From positions 47,518 to 111,517 of the forward strand of contig NZ_JANYMP010000031.1 in NCBI RefSeq assembly GCF_025061645.1: 64,000 nucleotides of DNA. The letters are read 5' to 3'. Each line of letters starts with the position of its first letter. The first letter of the stretch is position 1. Below are positions 19,667 through 28,591 of this stretch, piece after piece. The notes under the pieces were generated by a model. It worked only from the letters and a program-made list of their open reading frames with translations. It was not told where the DNA came from and ran no database searches. This DNA is from Umezawaea endophytica (GTDB taxonomy: Bacteria; Actinomycetota; Actinomycetes; Mycobacteriales; Pseudonocardiaceae). A program made the position numbers and the translations under genes.

Positions 19667-21033
19667 CGGGCACCTCCCGAGTCGGGCAGCCGCAGGGTGA
19701 ACACCGCGCCCCCGTCGGGGTGGTTCTCGGCGACCAGGGTGCCGCCGTGCAGGAGGGCGTTCTCGCGGGCGATGGCGAGGCCCAGGCCGCTGCCCGCGGA
19801 ACGCGCCCTGGACGAGTCGGCCTTGTAGAAGCGGTCGAACACGTGGGGCAGCACGCCCGAGGACAGGCCGGGGCCGCGGTCCGTCACCGTGATGACGACC
19901 CACCCCGGCTGGACCTCGAGCGCCACGGACACGGGCGCGCCGCCGTGCCGCACGGCGTTGCCGACGAGGTTCGCCAGGACCACGTCCAGCCTGCGCGGGT
20001 CCACCCGCGCGACCACGTCGGCGGGCAGGGTGGTGTCGACGACGTCCTGCCAGCCCCTGGCGCGCAGCGAGGCGCGGACGGCTTGGGCGACGTCCACGTC
20101 GTCCAGCACCAGCGCGGCGGCGCCGGAGTCGAACCTGCTGATCTCCATCAGGTCGTTCACCAGCCTCGTCAGGTTGTGCGTCTCCTGGCTGACGAGCCGC
20201 GCGGCCTGCGCCGCGTCCGCGGGCAGCACCTCGGCCTCCTCCTCCAGCACGTCCGCCACCGCGGTCATGGCGGAGAGGGGCGTGCGGAGTTCGTGCGACA
20301 CGTCCGCGACGAACCGGCGGGCGTCCGCCTCCATCCGCCGCAGCTCGTCGACGCGCCTGCCCAGCGCGTCGGCGGCGTCGTTGAACGTGACGGCCAGGCC
20401 CGCCAGCTCGTCCGAGCCGCGAACGTCCAACCGGGACTCCAGGTCACCGGAACCCATGCGCCGCGCGGCTTCCCCGAGTTCACGCACCGGCCGCAGCACG
20501 CTCCACGCGGCCAGCAGCGCCAGGAGCAGCGCGAACACCAGCGCGCCGCCGCCGAACACCCACGCCCTGGTGGACAGCTCGGCGACGCTCACCGCCGCGG
20601 GCTCCAGGGTGCGCAGCGAGTAGACCTCCAGCAAGGACGGCCCGAACGCCACGCTGGTCCCGCTCACGAGCTGGGTCACGCCGTCGAGGGACACGCGCTG
20701 CCACGCGGTGCGCCCACCGCGCACGGACTCCCGCAGCTCCGGCGTGACCACCGAGAGGGGCAGGCTGCCCGCGCTCACGTCGCCGTACACGGCCACGGCG
20801 GTGTCGTCGCGGTCCGACAGCTCGTCCGCGATCCGGTACAGCCGCTCCCGCGTGGGCGGCAGCAGGCCGTACCGCGTGACCCCGTCGGTCAGCGCCAGCA
20901 CGGCGGCGTCCTGCGCCTGGCGGAGGATGACGTCGCGGGCCTTGAGGTACATGCCGCCCGAGACGGCCAGCGCGGTGATCACGCCGACGAGCGCGAACGC
21001 CACCACCAGCCGCGCGCGCAGACCGATCGTCAC
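19663..21033 (-). CDS. afsQ2: sensor histidine kinase, AfsQ2-like
   Basis: 456 residues from the GTG at 21033, overlapping the response regulator stop by GTGA. Membrane helices at about 10-30 and 158-180 flank a periplasmic sensor of about 125 residues. A HAMP domain covers about 180-232. The dimerisation H-box DVSHELRTPLSAM places the phospho-acceptor at His247. The ATPase core has LVGNAVRHGG (N box), DRGPGL (G1) and GSGLGLAI (G2). The cognate regulator is clearly AfsQ1-like. In Streptomyces, AfsQ1/Q2 respond to nitrogen status and influence antibiotic production; transfer of that role here is inference. Confidence 0.92.
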   Translation of the reverse strand: MTIGLRARLVVAFALVGVITALAVSGGMYLKARDVILRQAQDAAVLALTDGVTRYGLLPPTRERLYRIADELSDRDDTAVAVYGDVSAGSLPLSVVTPELRESVRGGRTAWQRVSLDGVTQLVSGTSVAFGPSLLEVYSLRTLEPAAVSVAELSTRAWVFGGGALVFALLLALLAAWSVLRPVRELGEAARRMGSGDLESRLDVRGSDELAGLAVTFNDAADALGRRVDELRRMEADARRFVADVSHELRTPLSAMTAVADVLEEEAEVLPADAAQAARLVSQETHNLTRLVNDLMEISRFDSGAAALVLDDVDVAQAVRASLRARGWQDVVDTTLPADVVARVDPRRLDVVLANLVGNAVRHGGAPVSVALEVQPGWVVITVTDRGPGLSSGVLPHVFDRFYKADSSRARSAGSGLGLAIARENALLHGGTLVAENHPDGGAVFTLRLPDSGGAR

Positions 21034-21707
21034 AGCGGCCCGAACCGGTAGCCGAAGCCGCGCACGGTCTGCACGTACACCGGTGCCGTCGAGTCGTCCT
21101 CGATCTTCGCCCGCAGCCGCTGCACGCACGCGTCCACGAGCCGCGAGTCGCCCAGGTACCCGTGCTCCCACACCGATTCCAGGAGCTGCTGGCGGCTGAG
21201 CACCCGCCCCGGCGTTCCGGACAGCTCCAGCAGCAGCCGCAGCTCGGTGGGGGCGAGCGGCACGCGGGCACCGTTCTTCGCCACGACGAGCCCCGCCCGG
21301 TCGAGCGTCAGCGCGCCGTGCCGCTCCACGGCCGGGTCGGTCCTCGGCTCGGCCGTGGTCCGCCGCAGCACGGCCCGGATGCGCGCCTCCAGGACGCGGG
21401 CCTGCACGGGCTTGATCACGTAGTCGTCGGCCCCGGCCTCCAGACCGGCCACGACGTCGATGTCGTCGTCGCGCGCCGTCAGCATGATGATCGGCAGGTC
21501 GCCCGCAACACGGATCCGCCTGCACACCTCGAACCCGTCGATCCCCGGCAGCATCAGGTCGAGCACCACGACCTCCGACGACGGCAGCCGCTCCAGGCCC
21601 TCCTCGCCGGTCTCCACGGCGTCCACGACGTGGCCCTGCCTGGTCAGCGCGAGCTGGAGCCCGTCGCGCACCGCTCGGTCGTCCTCGATCAACAACACCC
21701 GTGACAT
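21030..21707 (-). CDS. afsQ1: OmpR-family response regulator, AfsQ1-like
   Basis: 225 residues from the ATG at 21707. The receiver domain has acidic residues near 9-10, phospho-acceptor Asp50 (VVVLDLMLPGIDGFEVCRRIR), Thr in MLTARDDDIDVVAGLE and Lys99 (DDYVIKPVQ). The C-terminal winged helix includes LAPTELRLLLELS, LSRQQLLESVWEHGYLGDSRLVDACVQRLRAKIED and TVRGFGYRFG, near-identical in layout to AfsQ1. The ATG is only four bases after the stop of the PAP2 gene and has no strong site of its own, so translation from the upstream cistron is likely. Confidence 0.93.
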   Translation of the reverse strand: MSRVLLIEDDRAVRDGLQLALTRQGHVVDAVETGEEGLERLPSSEVVVLDLMLPGIDGFEVCRRIRVAGDLPIIMLTARDDDIDVVAGLEAGADDYVIKPVQARVLEARIRAVLRRTTAEPRTDPAVERHGALTLDRAGLVVAKNGARVPLAPTELRLLLELSGTPGRVLSRQQLLESVWEHGYLGDSRLVDACVQRLRAKIEDDSTAPVYVQTVRGFGYRFGPL

Positions 21708-21711
21708 GAGG

Positions 21712-22350
21712 TCAACTATCGACGGGTGCCGGGTCATCGGCCAACGCGGTGGCGGCCAGGCAGTACAGCACCGCGGCGACCAGCGCGCCCCCGACGAGGT
21801 CGCTGAGCCGGTGCCAGCCGGTGATCATCGTCGAGGCGGCGACGACCACGACCACCACGGCCCCCGGCACCAGGACCCACCAGCGCGGCAGGACCAGCGC
21901 GAACGCCAGCAGCAGCGCCGTGGCCACGGCGACGTGACCGCTGGGGAAGCTGTTGTGCGTCGACGAGCCCACGACGTCCAGGTCGGGCCGCACGACGACC
22001 TCCTTGAGCACCCTGGCAGTCGCCACCGACCCGAGCACCACGCCCACGGCCGCCACCGACGTCCACAGGCGCCTGCTCAGCAGCACGACGACCAGCAGCA
22101 CCACGGCGAGCACCACCCGGTCACCGAAGACGGAGAGCACGGCCTTGGCGGGCTCCAGCAGCGCGGAGTCCTGCTCGTAGCTCGCCCCGCGCTCCGACAG
22201 GGGCAGCAGGGCGCTGTCGAACGCCTGCCCGAACGGCGTCCCCACGAACACCGCGCAGGTCAGGCCGAGGGCGAACAGGCAGACGACGGCGGCGACGAGG
22301 AACCGCCTGCCGGTGGACGTCCGGTCGAGCACTGGGGTCGGCATCACCAC
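21712..22350 (-). CDS. PAP2-family membrane phosphatase
   Basis: 212 residues with five or six hydrophobic helices. The three acid-phosphatase motifs are present: KEVVVRP (KxxxxxxRP), the PSGH of NSFPSGHVAVATA, and the third motif as TMITGWHRLSDLVGG with His and Asp; the usual Ser-Arg of that motif is replaced. The family removes phosphate from lipid phosphates or undecaprenyl pyrophosphate at the membrane outer face. GTG at 22350 or ATG at 22344 are both possible starts. It is first in a tight minus-strand run with the AfsQ-like genes. Confidence 0.88.
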   Translation of the reverse strand: MVMPTPVLDRTSTGRRFLVAAVVCLFALGLTCAVFVGTPFGQAFDSALLPLSERGASYEQDSALLEPAKAVLSVFGDRVVLAVVLLVVVLLSRRLWTSVAAVGVVLGSVATARVLKEVVVRPDLDVVGSSTHNSFPSGHVAVATALLLAFALVLPRWWVLVPGAVVVVVVAASTMITGWHRLSDLVGGALVAAVLYCLAATALADDPAPVDS

Positions 22351-22414
22351 ACCGATGGTCGGCCCGCCGTGCGATCGCCTCGTCCCCGAGATGTCCGCGT
22401 TCTGTCACAAGTCG

Positions 22415-23221
22415 CTAGTGCAGCCCGGCCGCCTGGTCGGACAGCACGCGCACGGCTTCCTCCACGGCGGCGCAGCGAGCCCGGCGCACGGCCTCCGACA
22501 GCGGCCGCAGCGCCTCGTCCCTGGCCTGCATCGCGGACGCCGAACTGGCGCCGCCGGGGGCGTCGCTGCGCGCGACCTCCAGGATCGCGGCGACCTCGGC
22601 GGCCCGCTGGAGCACCCGGACCGACCTCGGCGGCATGCCCGCGGGCCACTCCAGCTTCGAGTGCCTGGTGGACAGGGCGGCGATCTCCTCGCGCACGTTC
22701 GGGCGGTGCTTGGCGACGTCCAGCGTCACCAGCGCCGTCGCGGCCTGGCGCATGGCGCTGGCGAGGCCGTGCTCCGCCTCGCCGATGGGGACGTGCTCCG
22801 CGCCGCCCGTGGACGGCAGGTCGAACACGGTCCAGCGCATCACGCCGTCCGCGACGATCTTGGGCACCAGGCCCACCCCGATGTCCGGGAGGACCGCCGC
22901 CTCACCCGCGCGCAGCGCGCACGTGCTCAGCGGGCCCTTGCCGCCCAGACCGCGAACATCACCCGGTACGGGGAGCGCGAGGCGGCCGGTCCGGGTGCCC
23001 GCGCGGCGCAGCGACGCCAGCAGCAGCGCCGGGCCCACCGGGGCCTCGTCGGGGCCGGGGAGGTCCAGCGCGGTGGCGGTGCCGTCGTCGTCGGCCGCCA
23101 CTTCGTGCAGGTCCGCCCACTCTTGAAGGGCGTCAAGGACGTCGTCGGCCGCGGCTGCGCCATGCAGCCAAGCGGAAGTCCAGACGACCAGCGTCGCACT
23201 CGCACAAGACACGCTGTCCAA
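22415..23221 (-). CDS. conserved actinobacterial protein of unknown function
   Basis: 268 residues. The product is mostly soluble alpha/beta, with an N-terminal segment TLVVWTSAWLHGAAAADDVLDALQEWADLHEV, a central strand-rich part (VMRWTVFDLPSTGGAEHVPIGEAEHGLASAMRQAA) and a helical C-terminal half (LQRAAEVAAILEVARSD through VEEAVRVLSDQ). There is no signal peptide, membrane helix or known catalytic motif. Codon bias is fully consistent with a gene. It lies between the PAP2 gene and a small membrane protein, all on the minus strand. I do not recognise the family. Confidence 0.75.
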   Translation of the reverse strand: MDSVSCASATLVVWTSAWLHGAAAADDVLDALQEWADLHEVAADDDGTATALDLPGPDEAPVGPALLLASLRRAGTRTGRLALPVPGDVRGLGGKGPLSTCALRAGEAAVLPDIGVGLVPKIVADGVMRWTVFDLPSTGGAEHVPIGEAEHGLASAMRQAATALVTLDVAKHRPNVREEIAALSTRHSKLEWPAGMPPRSVRVLQRAAEVAAILEVARSDAPGGASSASAMQARDEALRPLSEAVRRARCAAVEEAVRVLSDQAAGLH

Positions 23222-23251
23222 GGTTAGTGCCTTCGCGGGGATGCTCCGCGC

Positions 23252-23740
23252 TCAGGCGGCAGGTCCCACGTGGCGGACCAGCAGGTCTCGAAAACGGTTG
23301 CGGGCCGAGTTGTCGTCGAACGCGCGGTACGGCACGGCGTACATCGGCCCCCGCGCGCCCTCCTGGGTGCGCAGGATGAACCCGCGGCGCGTCTCCGTCC
23401 ACGTGGGCAGGTGCGTCCACGGCAGCTCGCTGCGCGCCGCGTCACCGACGGTCATCCGCAGCGAGTGGTCGTCCGCGGTCGCCGTGACGGTGTTGGCCGC
23501 GAGCGGGTGGCCGCTGAAGTCGATCCGCACCTGGATGGGGATCAGCACCGCGATCAGGCCCGCCACGGCGATGCCGAACAGGCCGGGCGCCGTGGACCCG
23601 CTCAGCAGCACCACCACCGAGCCCGCCAGGACGAAGCCCGCGAACCAGGGGGCCCAGCGGAACATCGGCACGGCCGAGCGCAGGGCGTCACCCCAGTCGG
23701 CGGGTTCGGGTGACCACCTGAAGTCGACGCTGCCGCTCAC
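23252..23740 (-). CDS. YcxB-like small membrane protein
   Basis: 162 residues from a GTG at 23740 (GGAGAACCAG upstream). Two adjacent helices, about residues 31-48 (WFAGFVLAGSVVVLLSG) and 53-69 (LFGIAVAGLIAVLIPIQV), are followed by a soluble domain (TATADDHSLRMTVGDAARSELPWTHLPTWTETRRGFILRT, then YAVPYRAFDD) with the pattern of the YcxB-type C-terminal domain. Function unknown. It is co-oriented with, and 30 bp upstream of, the previous unknown gene, so it is probably in one transcript with it. Confidence 0.75.
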   Translation of the reverse strand: MSGSVDFRWSPEPADWGDALRSAVPMFRWAPWFAGFVLAGSVVVLLSGSTAPGLFGIAVAGLIAVLIPIQVRIDFSGHPLAANTVTATADDHSLRMTVGDAARSELPWTHLPTWTETRRGFILRTQEGARGPMYAVPYRAFDDNSARNRFRDLLVRHVGPAA

Positions 23741-23789
23741 CTGGTTCTCCGATGTCCGGGATGTCCGTGCCGCCGCATTCTCCTGTGCC

Positions 23790-24500
23790 TCAGGCGAGCA
23801 GTTGGGACACCGTGACGAAGGTGTAACCCACCGCTTTGAGCGCGCGGACGATTCCCGGCACCGCGTCCCACGAGGACTGCCGCGACGTGGGCCAGACGTG
23901 CAGCAGCACGATGGACCCCGGCCGGACCTCGTCGCAGGTCCGCCGCACGACGTCGGCCGACGTCGGCTGCTCGGCGGAATCCGGTTCCACGTCCCACATG
24001 ACCGTGGTGCGGTCGTGGTCGGCGAGGTAGCCGGGCAGGGTGAACAGCTTCTTGCCGTTCGGCGGTCTGAAGTGGATCGGTCCTGTGTGGCCCGCCGCCC
24101 GGATCGCGGCGTCCGTGCGCTCGACCTCGTCGGCGACGAACTCCTCCGACACCAGCACCATCCGCTGGTGGGTGTAGCTGTGGTTGCCCAGCTCGTGGCC
24201 CGCGGCGACGAGCTGGCGGCCGTACTCGGGGTGCGCGTCCATCTCCCGGCCGACGACGAAGAACGTCGCGGGCACGTCGAGGTCGGCCAGCGTCCGCACG
24301 ACCTCGGGGGTCCGGTCGCCGGGGCCGTCGTCGAACGTGAGCGCGACGACCCTGCGGTCGGTTTCCACCCGGTGGACGAGCTCTCCCGCGAACTGGAACG
24401 TGCGCGACTTCGACACCTGGAACAGGCCGAACGCCGTGCTCACCAGGAGCAGCAGGACCACCGCGGCGAGGACGGCCCACCGCCGCTGGAGTTGCTCCAC
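23790..24500 (-). CDS. membrane-anchored polysaccharide deacetylase (CE4)
   Basis: 236 residues from the GTG at 24500. An N-terminal anchor (WAVLAAVVLLLLVSTAFGLF) is followed by a NodB-like domain. The zinc triad is visible: Asp-Asp in VVALTFDDGPGDRTPEVV and two His in ELGNHSYTHQRM. The FRPPNG arginine motif and IVLLHVWPTS, with the C-terminal His, complete the active site. It removes N- or O-acetyl groups from peptidoglycan or chitin-like polymers outside the cell. A longer open frame toward 24914 overlaps the divergent MoxR gene and is not used. Confidence 0.9.
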   Translation of the reverse strand: MEQLQRRWAVLAAVVLLLLVSTAFGLFQVSKSRTFQFAGELVHRVETDRRVVALTFDDGPGDRTPEVVRTLADLDVPATFFVVGREMDAHPEYGRQLVAAGHELGNHSYTHQRMVLVSEEFVADEVERTDAAIRAAGHTGPIHFRPPNGKKLFTLPGYLADHDRTTVMWDVEPDSAEQPTSADVVRRTCDEVRPGSIVLLHVWPTSRQSSWDAVPGIVRALKAVGYTFVTVSQLLA

Positions 24501-24537
24501 GTCGACCAGTCTGGCAAACGTGCGTAGCGTCGATCGG

Positions 24538-25929
24538 GTGACCGCCTCCTCCGCACTTCCCCGTACCGCGGGTGAGCTCCGCGCCGCGGGCCACCTGCCC
24601 CGCAGCGTGAAGACCGAAATCCGCGAGAACCTGCTCACCGCGCTCCGCGCGGGCAAGAACCCCTGGCCGGGCATCGTCGGCTTCGACCGCACGGTGGTCC
24701 CGCAGCTCGAACGCGCCCTGCTGGCCGGGCACGACTTCGTGCTCCTCGGCGAGCGCGGCCAGGGCAAGACCCGCCTCCTGCGCACCCTGGTCGGCCTGCT
24801 CGACGAGTGGACCCCCGTCATCGAGGGCTCCGAGCTGGGCGAACACCCCCTCGACCCCATCACGCCCGAGTCGAAGCGCCGCGCCGCGGAACTGGGCGAC
24901 GACCTGCCCGTCACATGGCGGCACCGCGACCAGCGCTACGCCGAGAAGCTCGCCACGCCGGACACGTCCGTCGGCGACCTCGTCGGCGACATCGACCCGG
25001 TCAAGGTCGCACAGGGCCGCAGCCTCGGCGACCCCGAGACCATCCACTACGGCCTGCTGCCGCGCTCGCACCGCGGTGTCATCGCCATCAACGAACTGCC
25101 CGACCTCGCCGAGCGCATCCAGGTGTCGCTGCTCAACGTGATGGAGGAGCGCGACATCCAGGTCCGCGGCTACACGCTGCGGCTGCCGCTGGACGTGCTG
25201 CTCGTCGCCACGGCGAACCCCGAGGACTACACCAACCGCGGCCGGATCATCACGCCGCTCAAGGACCGGTTCGGCGCCGAGGTCCGCACGCACTACCCGT
25301 TGGAGATCGCCAACGAGATCGACCTGGTCCGCCAGGAGGCCGACCTGGTCGCCGAGGTCGGCGACCACCTGATCGAGGTCGTCGCCCGGTTCGTGCGGCA
25401 CCTGCGCGAGTCGTCCGCGGTCGACCAGCGGTCCGGCGTGTCCGCGCGGTTCGCCGTCGCGGCGGCCGAGACCGTGGCCGCGTCCGCGCTGCGCCGGTCC
25501 GCGCTGATCGGCGAGACCCCCGCCGTCGCCCGGCCGATCGACCTGGAGTCCGTGCCCGAGGTGCTGCGCGGCAAGCTGGAGTTCGAGGCGGGGGAGGAGG
25601 GGCGGGAGATCGAGATCCTCACGCACCTGCTGCGCCGCTCGATCGCCGACACCGCGCGGTCCACGTTCGCCGGGCTCAACCTCCGCTCGCTCGCGGAGGC
25701 CGTGACCGACGGTCACCCCGTCGCCACCGGCGAGCGCGTGCCCGCGGGCGACATGCTCGCGGCCCTGCCCGAGCTGCCGGTCCTGCACGAGGTCGCGGCC
25801 CGCCTGGGCGCCGGCCCGAAGGACCCGGTCGGCCGGATCGCCTCCGCCGTCGAACTGGCGCTGGAGTCGCTCTACCTGACCAGGCAGATCGGCAAGGACA
25901 GCGACGACGATCGATCGGTGTACGGATGA
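24538..25929 (+). CDS. MoxR-type AAA+ ATPase (Mg-chelatase-like)
   Basis: 463 residues from the GTG at 24538. Walker A is GERGQGKT (residues 71-78). A characteristic insertion follows (GSELGEHPLDPITPESKRRAAELGDDLPVTW), then the Walker B-like GVIAINELPDLAERIQVSLLNVMEERDIQVRG and sensor 1 VATANPEDYTNRGRIITPLKDRFG, as in the magnesium-chelatase I/MoxR branch. The stop overlaps the next start by ATGA. MoxR/VWA pairs act as chaperone-like remodelling machines that insert cofactors or mature protein complexes; the client here is unknown. Mycobacteria have an equivalent two-gene pair. Confidence 0.92.
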   Translation: MTASSALPRTAGELRAAGHLPRSVKTEIRENLLTALRAGKNPWPGIVGFDRTVVPQLERALLAGHDFVLLGERGQGKTRLLRTLVGLLDEWTPVIEGSELGEHPLDPITPESKRRAAELGDDLPVTWRHRDQRYAEKLATPDTSVGDLVGDIDPVKVAQGRSLGDPETIHYGLLPRSHRGVIAINELPDLAERIQVSLLNVMEERDIQVRGYTLRLPLDVLLVATANPEDYTNRGRIITPLKDRFGAEVRTHYPLEIANEIDLVRQEADLVAEVGDHLIEVVARFVRHLRESSAVDQRSGVSARFAVAAAETVAASALRRSALIGETPAVARPIDLESVPEVLRGKLEFEAGEEGREIEILTHLLRRSIADTARSTFAGLNLRSLAEAVTDGHPVATGERVPAGDMLAALPELPVLHEVAARLGAGPKDPVGRIASAVELALESLYLTRQIGKDSDDDRSVYG

Positions 25930-27869
25930 GCGGATACCGCTACGGGCGCTACGTCGACGGCCCGGATCCCCTGGCGCCACCGGCGGACCTGCGCGCCGCC
26001 ATGGACGAGCTCGGCCGCGAGGTCATGGAGGGCTCCTCACCCGCCGCCGCGCTGCGCGAACTGCTGCGGCGCGGCGTGCAGGGCACCCGCGGCCTGGACG
26101 ACCTCATGTCCAGGCTGTGGAAGAAGCGCTCGGACATCCAGCGCCGCCACCGGCTCGACGGCACGTTGCAGGAGGTCCAGCGCCTGCTCTCGGAGGCGTT
26201 GAGCGCCGAGCGCAAGGCGCTGTTCCCGGAGCCGACCGACGACGCCCGGTTCCGCGAGGCCCAGCTCGACGCGCTGCCTCCGGGCACCGCGGCGGCCGTG
26301 CGCGACCTGGCCGAGTACGACTGGCGTTCCGCCGAGGCGCGCGAGTCGTACGAGAAGATCCGGAACCTGCTCGGCCGCGAGCTGATGGACCAGCGCTTCC
26401 AGGGCATGAAGGAGGCGATGGGCAACGTCGACCAGGCTTCTGTGCAACGCGTCCAGGAGATGCTGGCCGACCTCAACGCGCTGCTGGCGGGTCACGCGGC
26501 GGGCGACGAGGACACCCCGCGGCGGTTCGACGAGTTCATGCGCAAGCACGGCGAGTTCTTCCCGGAGAACCCGCGCACCGTCGACGAGCTGATCGACGCG
26601 CTGGCGGAGCGTTCGGCCGCCGCGCAGCGGATGATGAACTCGATGACCGACGAGCAGCGCGCCGAACTGGCGGCGTTGTCGCAGCAGGCCTTCGGCAACT
26701 CCGGTGTCGGGCAGCAACTGTCCCAGTTGGACTCGCTGCTGCAAGGCCTGCGGCCCGGCCAGGACTGGACCGGCTCGTCCCGCTTCCGCGGCCAGAACCC
26801 GCTGGGGTTGGGCGAAGGCGCACAGGCCATGCAGGACCTGGCCGACCTGGACGCGTTGGCCGAGCAACTGGGCCAGTCCTACCCCGGCGCGCGGCTGGAG
26901 GACATCGACGTCGAGTCGCTCGTCCGGCAACTCGGCTCCGAGGCGGGCGTCGACGCCCAGCGCCTGGCTTCCCTGGAGCGCCAGCTCCGCGAGCAGAACC
27001 TGCTCGAACGCGGGCCGGACGGTGATCTGCGGTTGACGCCGAAAGCGTTGCGGCGCTTGGGGGAGACGGCGTTGCGCGGGGTCGTGGACAGCGTCCGGAC
27101 ACCGCGCGGCGACCGCGACAGCAACCGGGCGGGTGCGGCGGGCGAGCCGATCGGCAGCACCCGGCCGTGGCAGTTCGGCGACGCCGAACCGTGGAACGTG
27201 CCCCGGACCGTGACGAACGCGGTGCTGCGCAGCGGTGGCGGGCCGGTTTCGCTGGACGTGGTCGACGTCGAGATCACCGAGACGGAACTGCGGTCGCGGG
27301 CGGTCATCGCGCTGTGCGTCGACACGTCGTGGTCGATGGTCCAGGACGGCCGCTGGGTGCCGATGAAGCGCACCGCGCTGGCGCTGCACCACCTGGTGCG
27401 CACCAGGTTCCGCACGGACGCGCTGGAACTCATCACGTTCGGTCGGCACGCCGAGACCGTCGACATCGGCGGGCTCACGTCGTTGGAAGGCGTGTGGGAA
27501 CAGGGCACCAACCTGCACCACGCCCTGCTGCTGGCAGGCCGCCACCTGCGCCGCCACCCGGACGCGCAGCCGGTGGTGCTGGTCGTGACGGACGGCGAGC
27601 CGACGGCGCACCTGGAGCCGAGCGGGGAAGCGGAGTTCCACTACCCGCCGCTGCCGCGCACACTCGGGAAGACGCTGGTGGAGGTCGACAACATCGCCAA
27701 GCTGGGCGCGTCGATCACCGTGTTCAAGCTGGGCGACGACCCGCGGTTGGCGGCGTTCGTGGACACCGTGGCCCGGCGGAGCGGCGGGCGGGTGGTGGCG
27801 CCGGACGAGGACGGCCTCGGCGCCGCCGTGGTGAGCGACTACCTGCGGGCTCGCAAGCGTCGGCGGTGA
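25926..27869 (+). CDS. VWA-domain protein, partner of the MoxR ATPase
   Basis: 647 residues, ATG overlapping the ATPase stop. The first roughly 430 residues are charged and helical (RLWKKRSDIQRRHRLDGTLQEVQ, AAAVRDLAEYDWRSAEARESYEKI). The C-terminal von Willebrand A domain starts near residue 450 with VIALCVDTSWSMVQDGRWVPMKR; the MIDAS motif DxSxS appears as DTSWS near residue 465. EGVWEQGTNLHHALLLAG and VVLVVTDGEPTAH supply the remaining metal ligands. It acts with the upstream ATPase as substrate adaptor. It is cytosolic, with no signal or TM segment. Confidence 0.92.
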   Translation: MSGYRYGRYVDGPDPLAPPADLRAAMDELGREVMEGSSPAAALRELLRRGVQGTRGLDDLMSRLWKKRSDIQRRHRLDGTLQEVQRLLSEALSAERKALFPEPTDDARFREAQLDALPPGTAAAVRDLAEYDWRSAEARESYEKIRNLLGRELMDQRFQGMKEAMGNVDQASVQRVQEMLADLNALLAGHAAGDEDTPRRFDEFMRKHGEFFPENPRTVDELIDALAERSAAAQRMMNSMTDEQRAELAALSQQAFGNSGVGQQLSQLDSLLQGLRPGQDWTGSSRFRGQNPLGLGEGAQAMQDLADLDALAEQLGQSYPGARLEDIDVESLVRQLGSEAGVDAQRLASLERQLREQNLLERGPDGDLRLTPKALRRLGETALRGVVDSVRTPRGDRDSNRAGAAGEPIGSTRPWQFGDAEPWNVPRTVTNAVLRSGGGPVSLDVVDVEITETELRSRAVIALCVDTSWSMVQDGRWVPMKRTALALHHLVRTRFRTDALELITFGRHAETVDIGGLTSLEGVWEQGTNLHHALLLAGRHLRRHPDAQPVVLVVTDGEPTAHLEPSGEAEFHYPPLPRTLGKTLVEVDNIAKLGASITVFKLGDDPRLAAFVDTVARRSGGRVVAPDEDGLGAAVVSDYLRARKRRR

Positions 27870-27877
27870 CGTCGGAG

Positions 27878-27901
27878 CGCCCCGGACCCGCGTCCGGGGC
27901 G
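27878..27901 (+). terminator. hairpin after the MoxR-VWA pair
   Basis: CGCCCCGGAC (27878-27887) pairs perfectly with GTCCGGGGCG (27892-27901) around a four-base loop, nine bases after the VWA stop and 30 bases before the next start. There is no T-run, so termination may be partial. Confidence 0.55.
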
Positions 27902-27931
27902 AGTTCCGGCCGCACCGGTCACACTGGAGCC

Positions 27932-28591
27932 GTGGACTCCGAGGACGCGCGGCTGGCGCGGGACTGGTTGGTCGGGCGCGGCGTGACCGGGAGTGGTGAC
28001 GTGTGGTCGTGCGACGGGGAGGGGTGCTCCGCCAACGAGGTGGCGCACGAGTGGACCGACAAGGTGCTCGAAGATCCGTCGTTGGACGTGGTGGGGCGGG
28101 TCCGGGTGGCGTTGGGGTTGCTCGACCTGCTGGACCAGTACGCGGTGGCGATGTACCTCAAGACCACACCGCTGCCACCGGAGGCGGAAGTCGTGTTCTG
28201 GGCGGCCTACCGGCGGCGGTTGGAAGCGCCGGAGTCCGCCGAGCCGGTCACGTACTCGCTGTGGGTCGACTGGTTCGAGGACCCGGCGACCGTCGACACC
28301 GCGTTCGCGGAGGTGGTCGTGGGGCTCGACGAGTTGGCCGAGGGGCCGTTGCGCCGAGCCCGGCGGGTGCTGGTCGTGTCCGGGCCGGTGCCGTGGCGGC
28401 TCAAACGGGACCTCTACCGCCGGGCCGCGAGCACACCCGTCCTGCACGAAGCGCTGTTCCACGGGCTGCGGGGGAGCCTGCACGACGTGTACGGCGACCT
28501 CGACCGCGACGAGGCGCTGGGCCTCCTCGCGGAAGTCGACCTGCCGGGCGAGCGGGTGGCCGCTCTGCGCGACGACCTCAAGGCTCCGTAG
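27932..28591 (+). CDS. conserved protein of unknown function
   Basis: 219 residues from a GTG with TGGAG upstream. The product is soluble and acidic, mainly helical: [68 protein letters not shown] and [22 protein letters not shown]. No known motif, signal or TM segment was found. Its 3' end overlaps the convergent ctaD gene by 14 bases. It may be co-transcribed with the MoxR-VWA pair, but a hairpin separates them. Confidence 0.75.
   Translation: MDSEDARLARDWLVGRGVTGSGDVWSCDGEGCSANEVAHEWTDKVLEDPSLDVVGRVRVALGLLDLLDQYAVAMYLKTTPLPPEAEVVFWAAYRRRLEAPESAEPVTYSLWVDWFEDPATVDTAFAEVVVGLDELAEGPLRRARRVLVVSGPVPWRLKRDLYRRAASTPVLHEALFHGLRGSLHDVYGDLDRDEALGLLAEVDLPGERVAALRDDLKAP

Noticed and set aside
24807..27869. 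Very long plus-strand frame spanning the MoxR and VWA genes
   Set aside because: Its N-terminal part is an out-of-frame translation of the MoxR gene (Arg/Pro-rich); the real VWA protein starts at 25926 with an ATGA overlap.
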